A stretch of DNA of 10,520 nt from CAYGZT01 sp964354445 (GCA_964354445.1 CAYGZT010000007.1:1-10520), one strand, 5' to 3'; positions 1 through 5,823 are shown, counted from the stretch's first letter. Numbers and translations are program-made. Notes: generated by a model not told the origin, from the sequence alone.

Positions 1-686
1 AACGCAAAGATCGCCGTTGCTACCGCAAGAATTGCCCAAAACTTTCTGTTGCGCTGTTTCAGCAAATCCCTGAAAACAACCGCGCCGGCAATGATGAGAA
101 AGAAGCAGTGTGTGGCAAGAAACGCGGCGTTGCCGATAAATGAACCCGGTCGGTCTGTGGGAGCGCGCGCAAACGGAATACTGGTAACGCCAAGAAACTC
201 AAACCACGCATAGAGTATCACCACCACTCCGCTGACCAGCAGCAACTTGAAGTACCAAAGCCAGTGAGAACGCTCAAAAACCATCAAACAGGCAAGCAGG
301 AACAGAAACACGTACAAAAGTCCCACAAATCCTTCACCCCGCTCGATGTCTCCCCAGAACGCGCGATAGCTGTTTTGCGCAAAAAATACTCCTACAAGAA
401 CGACGAGAAGAAAAAGGCCCAATAAAAGGACTGGAGAGCTCTTAAGCCGACTCCAAAAAGAACGAAAAATGGCGGAATTGTTCCCGATTAGAGTACCTCG
501 TCGCAGCACAATCAAAAACCACAGTGCAAGTGCGACAGCCGCAATTGCAACCGCAACGCGGAAAAAAAACATCTTTCCGAAAATGTAGGGAAAGAGGACG
601 CGCTGCGCCACCACCAGCGGCGTAAATGCGGTAGCAAACAACGCAACCCGCGTTATCGTCAACAGCCGCTTTGCACTCTCAGACAT
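1..686 (-). CDS. O-antigen ligase / Wzy-type polytopic membrane protein (partial)
   Basis: The frame is open from an ATG at 686-684 to the left edge, giving about 228 residues of the N-terminal part; the C-terminus lies outside. It begins MSESAKRLLTITRV and has repeated hydrophobic helices separated by short basic loops: roughly residues 10-28, 40-62, 80-98, 117-135, 142-160 and 175-200. Two segments recall the O-antigen ligase (WaaL/Wzy_C) family: WGDIERGEGFVGLLYVF, resembling the FWGxxxRxxG stretch common in candidate-phylum members, and RPGSFIGNAAFLA, resembling the family's R-x-x-G-x-F-x-N-x-x-x-x-A motif. Such proteins join lipid-linked glycan to an acceptor on the outer face of the membrane. 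The catalytic periplasmic loop would lie beyond the edge, so activity cannot be judged. It may be transcribed from its own promoter in the short gap before the next gene. Alternative: another polytopic glycan polymerase. Confidence 0.75.
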   Translation of the reverse strand, partial: MSESAKRLLTITRVALFATAFTPLVVAQRVLFPYIFGKMFFFRVAVAIAAVALALWFLIVLRRGTLIGNNSAIFRSFWSRLKSSPVLLLGLFLLVVLVGVFFAQNSYRAFWGDIERGEGFVGLLYVFLFLLACLMVFERSHWLWYFKLLLVSGVVVILYAWFEFLGVTSIPFARAPTDRPGSFIGNAAFLATHCFFLIIAGAVVFRDLLKQRNRKFWAILAVATAIFA

Positions 687-695
687 AGTCTCTCA

Positions 696-724
696 AGTAT
701 ACGAGAGGTGCACGGCGCGAGCAA
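696..724 (-). promoter_or_regulatory. Candidate promoter of the O-antigen-ligase-like gene
   Basis: On the minus strand TATACT (701-696) lies 17 bp downstream of TTGCTC (724-719), which matches the -35 consensus at three of six bases. Transcription would start about 4 nt before the ATG, so the mRNA would be almost leaderless. A CTCTC/GAGAG inverted repeat (690-694 and 703-707) straddles the -10 and could be an operator. This is pattern matching only. Confidence 0.4.
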
Positions 725-731
725 GAAAAAC

Positions 732-757
732 AAAAAGGCCCCGTGAGGGGCCTTTTT
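732..757 (-). terminator. Rho-independent terminator of the surface-protein gene
   Basis: An 11-bp perfect stem (732-742 with 747-757) of AAAAAGGCCCC and GGGGCCTTTTT closes a four-base loop. On the minus strand it is followed by TTTTTGTTTTTC, and it lies 17 bp past the stop codon of the 775-4179 gene. The A/T ends of the stem would allow some function on the plus strand as well. Confidence 0.9.
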
Positions 758-774
758 GCCAAGCACGCACTGCG

Positions 775-3700
775 TTACTTGCTCGTCGTCACGGTCACTG
801 AGGGCAATGTCTGAACATAGACGCTGTTTGCCCAGTCGTTGGTTGACACGCTGTGGCCAACCACCGAGCTGTCTGACCAGATGAACGACGGAGAGCCGTT
901 GTAGACGCCGTTGGCATCGCTGAGTTCCACGTTTTCAAACGTGGTCGCAGCAACCTTGGACGTCTCGGTGCGGTGCAAGTTCAGCACCGCCGAAGCGCTC
1001 TCCGTGCCCGTGGGCACGTTCGCAAAAGTCAATGAAAGCTCGTAGGTCTTGTATCCGCCGGCGCTGACCACTTCCTCGCTGTTGAGGATAAGCGCCACAT
1101 AGCCGGTGTTTCCGCCCTGAACTGCAACGGTCGTCGACGCGCTCGCTGTAGCGCCGCTGTACGCCGTCGCAATGTTCAGGTAGGAACCGCCGCCGGAGAC
1201 GTTGCGCAGGGTGACGTTGCCCGATGTTCCGGGAGCCGCGTCAACCGCGCTCATCGTCGCGCCGGTCATGACTACCTTGACCTGTACTTTCTTCCAAGTA
1301 ACCTGCTCCGCCGCATCGGCAGTAACCGTGAAGCGCAGGACCGCCACGGCGCCGTTGACCATCGTCGATCCGGGGTTGGCAACGGTGAGTGTGGGTTTGG
1401 TCTTGTAGACCACCTTCTCGTTTCCAGTTGCCGCCGTAACCGTCTCGTCTTTGGCGCTTGCGCCCTGTGCCTCAAAGCCAGCTGCCATCACGCTCGCATA
1501 CACCGACGCGCCGGTGTCGGCACCGCCCGCGATTGTGTTGAGAACGCCCTTGACCGTCAGGGTCTTGGATACGTCCTTGGCGATCGTCCAGGCGAGGCTC
1601 TCGATGTAGACCGTGCCCGAGTTGTCGCCCGAGTAGGTCACTGCATAGCTAGAGCCAACCTGCGTTGCGCCGTCGTAGAGCTTGACGGTCGGCACTTCAT
1701 CAGCCGAAGCCGCTGAGGTTGCGGTTGCGCTGTTGGTCGGAACAATCAAGATCTGTAGCTTGTTGACCGTCATCGCCTCGTTAGAGGAGGTGAAGCGGAA
1801 CTTGCCAAGAACAGTCTCGGTTCCGGCAATAACGATGCCGGCCTCAGATTCGGTGTCATCCGCGGCTTTCACCACGGTGATGTCGCCGGTGTCGGCAACC
1901 GTCACTCTTACCGTACCGCCCGTGTTGGCGGCAGTACCGGTGATGGACGCTGCGTTTCCGTCAACGTCGTACACCGAAATCTCGTCGGCTGTGGCAGCCG
2001 CGATATAGGTGTAGACAACGTCGCCGTTGGTCGCCGTCGCCGCAATATTACCCTTCAGCGTCAGAACCTTCGTTGAACCCTCTGCAATCGTGAGATTGAG
2101 GTTGTTGAAGGTCGCGTTGAGACTGGTGACATCGAGCGACTTGAAGTCCGAGATGCGGGTTGCGCCGTCGTACAGAGCCAAACTCTGTATCTCGCCGGAC
2201 GTCAGAGTGCCGCTGGTTGAGGTCGCGGTAATGCGAACCGAATCCAAACGGACCTGGCCGGCGATTGCGCGGAAGCTGAAGCCCGCAAGGGCAACTTCGT
2301 TGGTTCCACGCACCTGGTTCTGCGAAGTCGGTGATGACGACAGCTGAACATCCACCGACGGCGACTTCACCGTCAGCACGTTACCCGACACCGTGCTGTT
2401 TGGCACGATGGAGGCAACGGCAACGTAGGTGTTGTTGTCCAGATTCTTGATGTCGTTGGCCACGAACGCCAACAGGTGAACCCGGATCGTGCCGTTGGTG
2501 CTATTCGAGCTGTCAACGTCGGCCGTGACCTTGTAGGTCTTGGACTGGCCGGCGTTCATGTTGATGACATCCGTGTACGTGAAATTGGTGGACGACGCTG
2601 TAGATAGTGTCGTCGCGCTGGTAACCACCGAATTAGCGGAGGTATCCCAGACCTTCACATCACTGTACACCGCTGCCGCGCCGCTGGTGGACGCGTTGAA
2701 TCGCAGGTTCTTGATCTCGACGTTGTTTTGAGACGCGAGCGTGAAGTTGAACAGTTCAACGTCCTGGCCGCGCATCGCAATGTCCTTGGACACCGGACCG
2801 TTGAAGGTGATGGTAATTTCACCACCCTGTATGGTCAGTGTGTCTCCATCGGTAGTCGCATCAAGAAGGGAGATGTCGGGGTCGACATTGTAGCCGTAGG
2901 TCTTTCCTGTGGCTTGAATGTCCGACTTGCTGTCGAAGTAAAGCACGACGGTGTCGCTGGATCGCGTAGATCCCGCGATGTCGGCATATACCTCAAACGT
3001 CCGCTGATTACCTTTCTCCAAGAGGAACGGAGTCGCAAGCTGGAACGAAACCAAATCCTTCGCGCCAATCGCCGCGGCAGTGGCAATGGTATTGCCCGCC
3101 TGCTTAAGGACGAAATTGACGAGGTTGACGTTTGAAATCGATCCGCCCTCCGTCAATGCAATCATTTTGATCTGAATGTCTTCGGTGGAGCTGGCTTGCA
3201 GACGGAACTCAGCGATTTTTGCGCCAACCTGTCCAACCTTCGGGTTGGAAGGTGCCGCACCGCTGGTTGCCGTCACGCCGCCCACTTGCTGGCCCGCAAT
3301 CGAGAACTCACTACCCACCAGTGTGCCGGCAGGCGTTGGAGTCCCGGTTCCCGAAACCAGTCTGAACATGTGGCGGTCGCCCGTGGCTGCCGACGTTGAG
3401 ATGTCAGCCGCCAGTGTCAGGGTCTTGGAGCCGCTCACCGCAAGCGCGAGGTTTAAGAACGAAACCTCGTGCGTCGTTGAGTTGATGCTGCGTCCGCTGG
3501 TCAGACGGGTTGCTCCATCGTAAAGATAGAATCCGCTTGACGCAAAGTCGCCGGTTGCACCGATGCCCTCGCGCTTGAATGTCACGGAGTCAAGGGTGCC
3601 GGAACCGGAAACAACGAACTTCATCAGCACAACGCCTGCAGCACCTTTCGGCAATGCAGTCCCGATCGGGTTGTCGCTGGCAAACATAAACACAAACGGG

Positions 3701-4179
3701 CCTGTCGGAGGAGGTGTGGTTCCACCAGTACCTCCAGTTCCGCCGGTGCCGCCTGCATAGTTAGCCGCGATATAGCTTCGAGTAAGTGGACCGAAGTATC
3801 CGGCTGCAGGGGAAATGCCCTTTGCCGCCTGGAACTTCGCCAGCGCTGCTTTGGTCTTGGCTCCGAAGTACGTTGACTCGCTACCCGGAGAACCTGCACC
3901 GCTGGAAGAAACAGTAAATCCCTGACCATTCAGGAATTGTTGGAGGGTTTTCACGTCATCGCCGGTTGAACCCAAGGTGAGGTCTCGAGTCCAGCTGTAC
4001 GTTGCCGTGCCACCTCCTGCCGTCTGTGTCAGTTGCGATTGCAACGCCTGGATCTGCGCCAGCAAGGCTGAGATCTGCGCCTGAAGTTCGGCGACAGTCT
4101 GACCGTATGCCGGAGCGGCACCCACTGCGATAACCGCGCCCAACACAGAGACGAGTAATCCTTTCGATATTCTACTCAT
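775..4179 (-). CDS. Secreted peptidoglycan-binding surface protein with beta-sandwich repeats
   Basis: A 1134-residue exported protein. Residues 1-26 form a signal peptide (basic MSRISKG, hydrophobic core, cleavage near AYG-Q). Residues 28-52 (AELQAQISALLAQIQALQSQ) form a short heptad-type coiled coil. Residues about 63-140 match PG_binding_1: V76-LQQFL, YFGAKTKAAL, a second YFGPLTRSY half and the usual conserved glycines. A GGT/TPPP linker (142-160) follows. The rest is Thr/Ser/Gly-rich beta structure with no cysteine. Repeats of about 100 residues share an LYDGAT motif (219-224, 669-674, 834-839; diverged WDTSAN near 511), each followed by a block like KTLTL or KVLTLKG. The C-terminus carries SFIWSDSSVVGHS...NDWANS. 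The likely role is a wall-anchored surface-layer or adhesin-like protein. A weak AGAAAG lies 8 nt before the ATG. The gene stands alone, with a terminator behind it and a structured leader in front. Exact function is unknown. Confidence 0.9.
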   Translation of the reverse strand: MSRISKGLLVSVLGAVIAVGAAPAYGQTVAELQAQISALLAQIQALQSQLTQTAGGGTATYSWTRDLTLGSTGDDVKTLQQFLNGQGFTVSSSGAGSPGSESTYFGAKTKAALAKFQAAKGISPAAGYFGPLTRSYIAANYAGGTGGTGGTGGTTPPPTGPFVFMFASDNPIGTALPKGAAGVVLMKFVVSGSGTLDSVTFKREGIGATGDFASSGFYLYDGATRLTSGRSINSTTHEVSFLNLALAVSGSKTLTLAADISTSAATGDRHMFRLVSGTGTPTPAGTLVGSEFSIAGQQVGGVTATSGAAPSNPKVGQVGAKIAEFRLQASSTEDIQIKMIALTEGGSISNVNLVNFVLKQAGNTIATAAAIGAKDLVSFQLATPFLLEKGNQRTFEVYADIAGSTRSSDTVVLYFDSKSDIQATGKTYGYNVDPDISLLDATTDGDTLTIQGGEITITFNGPVSKDIAMRGQDVELFNFTLASQNNVEIKNLRFNASTSGAAAVYSDVKVWDTSANSVVTSATTLSTASSTNFTYTDVINMNAGQSKTYKVTADVDSSNSTNGTIRVHLLAFVANDIKNLDNNTYVAVASIVPNSTVSGNVLTVKSPSVDVQLSSSPTSQNQVRGTNEVALAGFSFRAIAGQVRLDSVRITATSTSGTLTSGEIQSLALYDGATRISDFKSLDVTSLNATFNNLNLTIAEGSTKVLTLKGNIAATATNGDVVYTYIAAATADEISVYDVDGNAASITGTAANTGGTVRVTVADTGDITVVKAADDTESEAGIVIAGTETVLGKFRFTSSNEAMTVNKLQILIVPTNSATATSAASADEVPTVKLYDGATQVGSSYAVTYSGDNSGTVYIESLAWTIAKDVSKTLTVKGVLNTIAGGADTGASVYASVMAAGFEAQGASAKDETVTAATGNEKVVYKTKPTLTVANPGSTMVNGAVAVLRFTVTADAAEQVTWKKVQVKVVMTGATMSAVDAAPGTSGNVTLRNVSGGGSYLNIATAYSGATASASTTVAVQGGNTGYVALILNSEEVVSAGGYKTYELSLTFANVPTGTESASAVLNLHRTETSKVAATTFENVELSDANGVYNGSPSFIWSDSSVVGHSVSTNDWANSVYVQTLPSVTVTTSK

Positions 4180-4245
4180 GTATGACTTTCTGATATCTTA
4201 GTGTGTTAGTGTTTCTGACAGTCATCTTCGCGCCACGATCGACCC

Positions 4246-4273
4246 GCTGCTTCATCGGTGAGGACGAATCAGC
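4246..4273 (-). other. Hairpin in the 5' leader of the surface-protein gene
   Basis: On the minus strand GCTG-A-TTCGTC pairs with GATGAA-G-CAGC (one G-U wobble, one A/G mismatch) around the loop CTCACC. With the preceding C, the loop region shows CCTCAC, the same hexamer as in the upstream stem and terminator. It could therefore also pair with GTGAGG at 4480-4475. Lies about 70 nt before the start codon. Confidence 0.35.
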
Positions 4274-4393
4274 TCGCCGTGATGTAGGAAGACAACTCCT
4301 GTTGCGTAATTAATCTGTGTCCATTAGCGCGTTTTTACCAATCTGTTCGCTCTTTTTTATCAAAAACCAATTTTTCTTGATCCGCTCAGAGAC

Positions 4394-4423
4394 TATTAAA
4401 AACCTCACTCTTTTCAAGTGAGG
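4394..4423 (-). terminator. Rho-independent terminator inside the leader region
   Basis: On the minus strand CCTCACT (4423-4417), a seven-base loop and AGTGAGG (4409-4403) form a perfect 7-bp stem followed directly by TTTTTAATAG. It lies about 215 bp before the surface-protein ATG and about 100 bp after an extended -10 promoter. It therefore either ends a small RNA or acts as an attenuator. It is not a good match for the end of the 4637-5464 gene, which has its own weak hairpin and lies upstream of the intervening promoter. Confidence 0.75.
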
Positions 4424-4518
4424 CGACATGTAGCAGAGTGCGAAACGTATCCGCACTCACGCCCACAAGTCCCGCCTCACCCCCCGATACATGTCGGGGG
4501 ACAGAACCAATGGCCGTC
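4394..4518 (-). ncRNA. Candidate structured leader / small RNA with attenuator architecture
   Basis: Read on the minus strand from a predicted start near 4518, this roughly 125-nt RNA contains several pairings. Hairpin A is CCCCCGA/TCGGGGG (4500-4494 with 4487-4481) with loop CATGTA. Stem B is a perfect 8 bp, GTGAGGCG (4480-4473) with CGCCTCAC (4425-4418). Inside B, hairpin C is GAGTGCG/CGCACTC (4458-4452 with 4442-4436). The loop of A is fully complementary to TACATG (4432-4427), allowing a pseudoknot. The terminator's 5' arm reuses the 3' arm of stem B, so B and the terminator cannot form together. This resembles a riboswitch or attenuator controlling the surface-protein gene; a stand-alone small RNA is the alternative. 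I do not recognise it as a known riboswitch class, SRP RNA or 6S RNA. Confidence 0.55.
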
Positions 4519-4524
4519 AAAGTC

Positions 4525-4533
4525 ATTATACCA
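4525..4533 (-). promoter_or_regulatory. Extended -10 promoter for the leader RNA / surface-protein gene
   Basis: On the minus strand TGG-TATAAT (4533-4525) is a perfect extended -10 element. No convincing -35 hexamer lies 16-18 bp upstream (GAGGGT at 17 bp), which is normal for extended -10 promoters. Predicted start about 4518. It is the best minus-strand promoter seen between the regulator gene and the surface-protein ATG. Confidence 0.6.
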
Positions 4534-4566
4534 TACCAGCGCCCAAAACCCTCCGAAAGCAACCTC

Positions 4567-4575
4567 TGTGGATAA
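4567..4575 (-). promoter_or_regulatory. Single perfect DnaA box
   Basis: The 9-mer reads TTATCCACA on the minus strand, the consensus DnaA box. It lies between the regulator stop codon and the leader promoter. A second, one-mismatch copy (TTATCCACT) is at 5652-5660. Two scattered sites without a dnaA gene or AT-rich unwinding region do not make an origin; a regulatory role or chance is likelier. Confidence 0.3.
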
Positions 4576-4579
4576 CTTG

Positions 4580-4594
4580 AAAAGCCGGGCTTTT
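4580..4594 (-). terminator. Weak terminator candidate of the regulator gene
   Basis: AAAAGC and GCTTTT pair (6 bp, three-base loop) with the T run forming part of the stem, 43 bp past the stop codon at 4637. The stem is short and A/T-rich, so it would be weak. Confidence 0.35.
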
Positions 4595-4636
4595 TGCGCT
4601 CATCTATTACAATACAACGCTCCACGAAACCCTCTG

Positions 4637-5464
4637 TTACACGCGCTGTTTTAACCGGAAGAATGAGTTAGGTCCCCCGCTGCCGATTCGCTCAACCAAT
4701 CCGTTTCGCACAAGCCTCCGGATATCGTTTCTAAGCGTTCTTTGGCTCGTTTTTGGCATCGCTTCCACAAGATCGCTGATATGACACATCGCGCGTCTTC
4801 CTAACATCTCTAAAATGACATGCTTTCTTCCTTCGGCTTGCTCTGCTCCCATCAAGTCATTGCCGGACTTTTCCGGACTTTTCCGGACTATTGCCGGACT
4901 ATTTTCATAAAAAACCTGTCCTGGAAAGCTGTTTTTGCCGGAGTCCGGCAAAAGCGCTGCGGAAGCATTGCCAAACCTATCGGTAGTCACAAGGTCTTGC
5001 CGGACTTTCTTTCCGGAAACCTCTGTATTTTCCGGAAAGGCCCAGGTTTTTGCCCCTTTTTCCAAAGAATCATTGCCGGACTCTTTGCCGGACTTTTCCG
5101 GACTCTGAACCTCCGGCATTGCCGGACTCGAGAAGATATGGGTTATGTCCACCTCTCTTTTTCCGGAATCCGGAAGCCCTGCTTGTGCAACGCGTGCCAG
5201 ATCACCGAGTGAGATTCTAAGATTCTCAATCTCTCTCAAAAAAACGTGTGTGTTTGTTGGTGAAATCTCTCCTATTTTCTCTCCCAGGGAAATCGTGTCT
5301 TTAAGGGTGGCAAGAGACGTCTCGTCTCGCCGCGCAAGATATGCCAGCGCCGTATTCTCAAGAGTTCGGCGAAACGCAGGGCGTGAAACTGCCTCCGCAA
5401 CGCGGAATGCGGCCCACACAATCTCAAACGTCCTCCGGTTGAAGAATTCCTTGACGTTTTCCAT
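4637..5464 (-). CDS. Winged-helix DNA-binding protein with repeat-rich linker
   Basis: 275 residues from the ATG at 5464. A longer TTG start at 5512 is rejected because that triplet is part of a consensus TTGACA -35 box. Residues 1-97 are helical (FFNRRTFEIVWAAFRVAEAV...). Residues 98-205 are a polar, disordered linker with recurring SGK/SGN, SPEK and LPDSGK. Residues about 212-272 form a DeoR-like winged helix: the helix-turn-helix includes CHISDLVEAM and SQRTLRNDIRRLVRNGLVERI, and the wing is GSGGPNSFFRL. The layout matches a helical/linker/winged-helix family I associate with candidate-phylum genomes, whose targets I do not know. It probably acts as a cytoplasmic repressor or activator. 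Its linker DNA is an extraordinary CCGGA-type repeat array that could be a binding target, possibly its own. No clear Shine-Dalgarno; the message would be nearly leaderless. The winged helix is confident, the regulon is not. Confidence 0.8.
   Translation of the reverse strand: MENVKEFFNRRTFEIVWAAFRVAEAVSRPAFRRTLENTALAYLARRDETSLATLKDTISLGEKIGEISPTNTHVFLREIENLRISLGDLARVAQAGLPDSGKREVDITHIFSSPAMPEVQSPEKSGKESGNDSLEKGAKTWAFPENTEVSGKKVRQDLVTTDRFGNASAALLPDSGKNSFPGQVFYENSPAIVRKSPEKSGNDLMGAEQAEGRKHVILEMLGRRAMCHISDLVEAMPKTSQRTLRNDIRRLVRNGLVERIGSGGPNSFFRLKQRV
4860..5175. repeat. Intragenic CCGGA repeat array
   Basis: Sixteen CCGG cores fall within about 310 bp. Nine belong to full TTKCCGGACT decamers: TTGCCGGACT at 4860, 4891, 4997, 5073, 5085 and 5119; TTTCCGGACT at 4870, 4880 and 5095. 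Others form palindromes: TTTTGCCGGA-G-TCCGGCAAAA (4933-4953), TTTCCGGAAA (5010-5019 and 5029-5038), TCCGGCA-T-TGCCGGA (5112-5126) and TTCCGGA-A-TCCGGAA (5161-5175). The first four cores are spaced 10, 10 and 11 bp. The decamer is read in all three codon phases, so the DNA rather than the peptide repeats. Confidence 0.9.
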
Positions 5465-5483
5465 GAAACAATCTGTGCCCCAC

Positions 5484-5512
5484 ACACTACACCACGCCCC
5501 TATGGGTGTCAA
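5484..5512 (-). promoter_or_regulatory. Promoter of the winged-helix gene
   Basis: A perfect TTGACA (5512-5507) lies 17 bp upstream of TAGTGT (5489-5484), which matches the -10 consensus at three positions. Transcription would begin around 5477, about 12 nt before the ATG at 5464, leaving almost no leader. This supports the 5464 start. The 11-bp tandem repeats begin about 18 bp upstream of the -35. Confidence 0.55.
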
Positions 5513-5530
5513 TCCGACTTTTTTACCTCA

Positions 5531-5563
5531 CTTTCACCCTACCTTCACCCCACCTTCACCCCA
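5531..5563. repeat. Three tandem 11-bp repeats (iteron-like)
   Basis: CTTTCACCCTA (5531-5541), CCTTCACCCCA (5542-5552) and CCTTCACCCCA (5553-5563) follow head to tail. The last two are identical. A decayed partial copy (ACCTCA) precedes them. The 11-bp period places each copy on about the same face of the helix. The position just upstream of the regulator's -35 suggests an operator or activator site. Confidence 0.8.
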
Positions 5564-5577
5564 CTGCCCTATTTCTC

Positions 5578-5617
5578 AAATGTCCAGGAATTCACGATCG
5601 TGAATTCCTGGACATTT
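5578..5617. repeat. 40-bp perfect palindrome
   Basis: Every base from 5578 to 5617 pairs with its mirror base around the centre 5597/5598, with no spacer. Each arm contains GGAATTC and the centre is CGATCG. The right side continues TTTTCACC and the left side begins AAA, so a transcript from either strand would form a hairpin with a short U tail. No gene ends next to it on either strand, so a DNA site (operator or recombination site) is as likely as a terminator. Confidence 0.85.
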
Positions 5618-5686
5618 TCACCCAAGGGCACTGCTTCAGAAAGCGCTGTACTTATCCACTTTAAGAGGTGCGGAGGCGCAATTCGG

Positions 5687-5695
5687 TGCTATACT
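5687..5695 (+). promoter_or_regulatory. Extended -10 promoter, plus strand
   Basis: TGC-TATACT at 5687-5695 is a good extended -10 element; no convincing -35 is seen. The predicted start is about 5702, in front of a GC hairpin and the small membrane-protein gene at 5824. Confidence 0.5.
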
Positions 5696-5701
5696 CAAAA
5701 C

Positions 5702-5805
5702 GAACAAATATGTGGATGGATAGGGACTCGCACCCTTGCTCTCAGTTCAAAAGGTTCTGAACTCTCATTCAACGTCCGCGCGCCCGCGCGGACGAATCGT
5801 TTTTA
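5702..5805 (+). ncRNA. Candidate small RNA or leader
   Basis: From the predicted start to the T tract is about 104 nt. It contains GGG/CCC around ACTCGCA (5723-5735), AGTTCA/TGAACT with an 8-nt loop (5744-5763) and the strong hairpin at 5773-5794 followed by TTTTT. A 16-codon ORF (ATG at 5710, stop at 5758-5760) lies inside it but has no ribosome site. It could be a small RNA, or the attenuated leader of the gene at 5824. No known family is recognised. Confidence 0.35.
5773..5804 (+). terminator. GC-rich hairpin with T tract
   Basis: CGTCCGCGCG (5773-5782) and CGCGCGGACG (5785-5794) form a perfect 10-bp inverted repeat separated by two bases; in RNA the inner pair would open to form the loop. 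The T5 run starts five bases later at 5800-5804. The distance from stem to T tract is longer than ideal. It sits 30 bp before the ATG of the next gene. Confidence 0.55.
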
Positions 5806-5823
5806 TAACCCCATTTTTATCCT

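Noticed and set aside
2728..3135. 135-codon plus-strand ORF within the surface-protein gene
   Set aside because: Antisense to a clear domain-bearing gene. The long open frames here reflect the Thr/Ser/Gly/Ala codon bias of the real gene.
4246..4273. Hammerhead-ribozyme resemblance (GGTGAGGACGAA on the plus strand)
   Set aside because: The matching CUGAUGA core is absent before it (CTGCTTC instead), and no cleavage-site helix is formed.
4386..4625. 79-codon minus-strand ORF
   Set aside because: It has no ribosome site. It contains the extended -10 promoter, the structured stems and the full terminator hairpin, and it resembles no protein. The RNA reading explains the region better.
4860..5175. 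CRISPR array
   Set aside because: The repeats are about 10 bp, irregularly spaced at 7-55 bp, and lie within an intact coding frame; there are no spacers of uniform length and no cas genes.
5465..5512. N-terminal extension of the winged-helix gene from a TTG at 5512
   Set aside because: The TTG is part of a perfect TTGACA -35 box with a 17-bp spacer, and the added residues (rich in W, C and G) do not fit the helical domain starting at the ATG at 5464.
4567..5660. Replication origin suggested by DnaA boxes
   Set aside because: Only one perfect and one imperfect box about 1.1 kb apart, with no AT-rich unwinding region and no dnaA or dnaN nearby.
5715..5790. tRNA-like text on the minus strand (GGGTGCGAGTCCC resembling a T arm)
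   Set aside because: The T-loop would be TGCGAGT instead of TTCRANT, no 7-bp acceptor partner exists, and the central hairpin does not give a 7-base anticodon loop.
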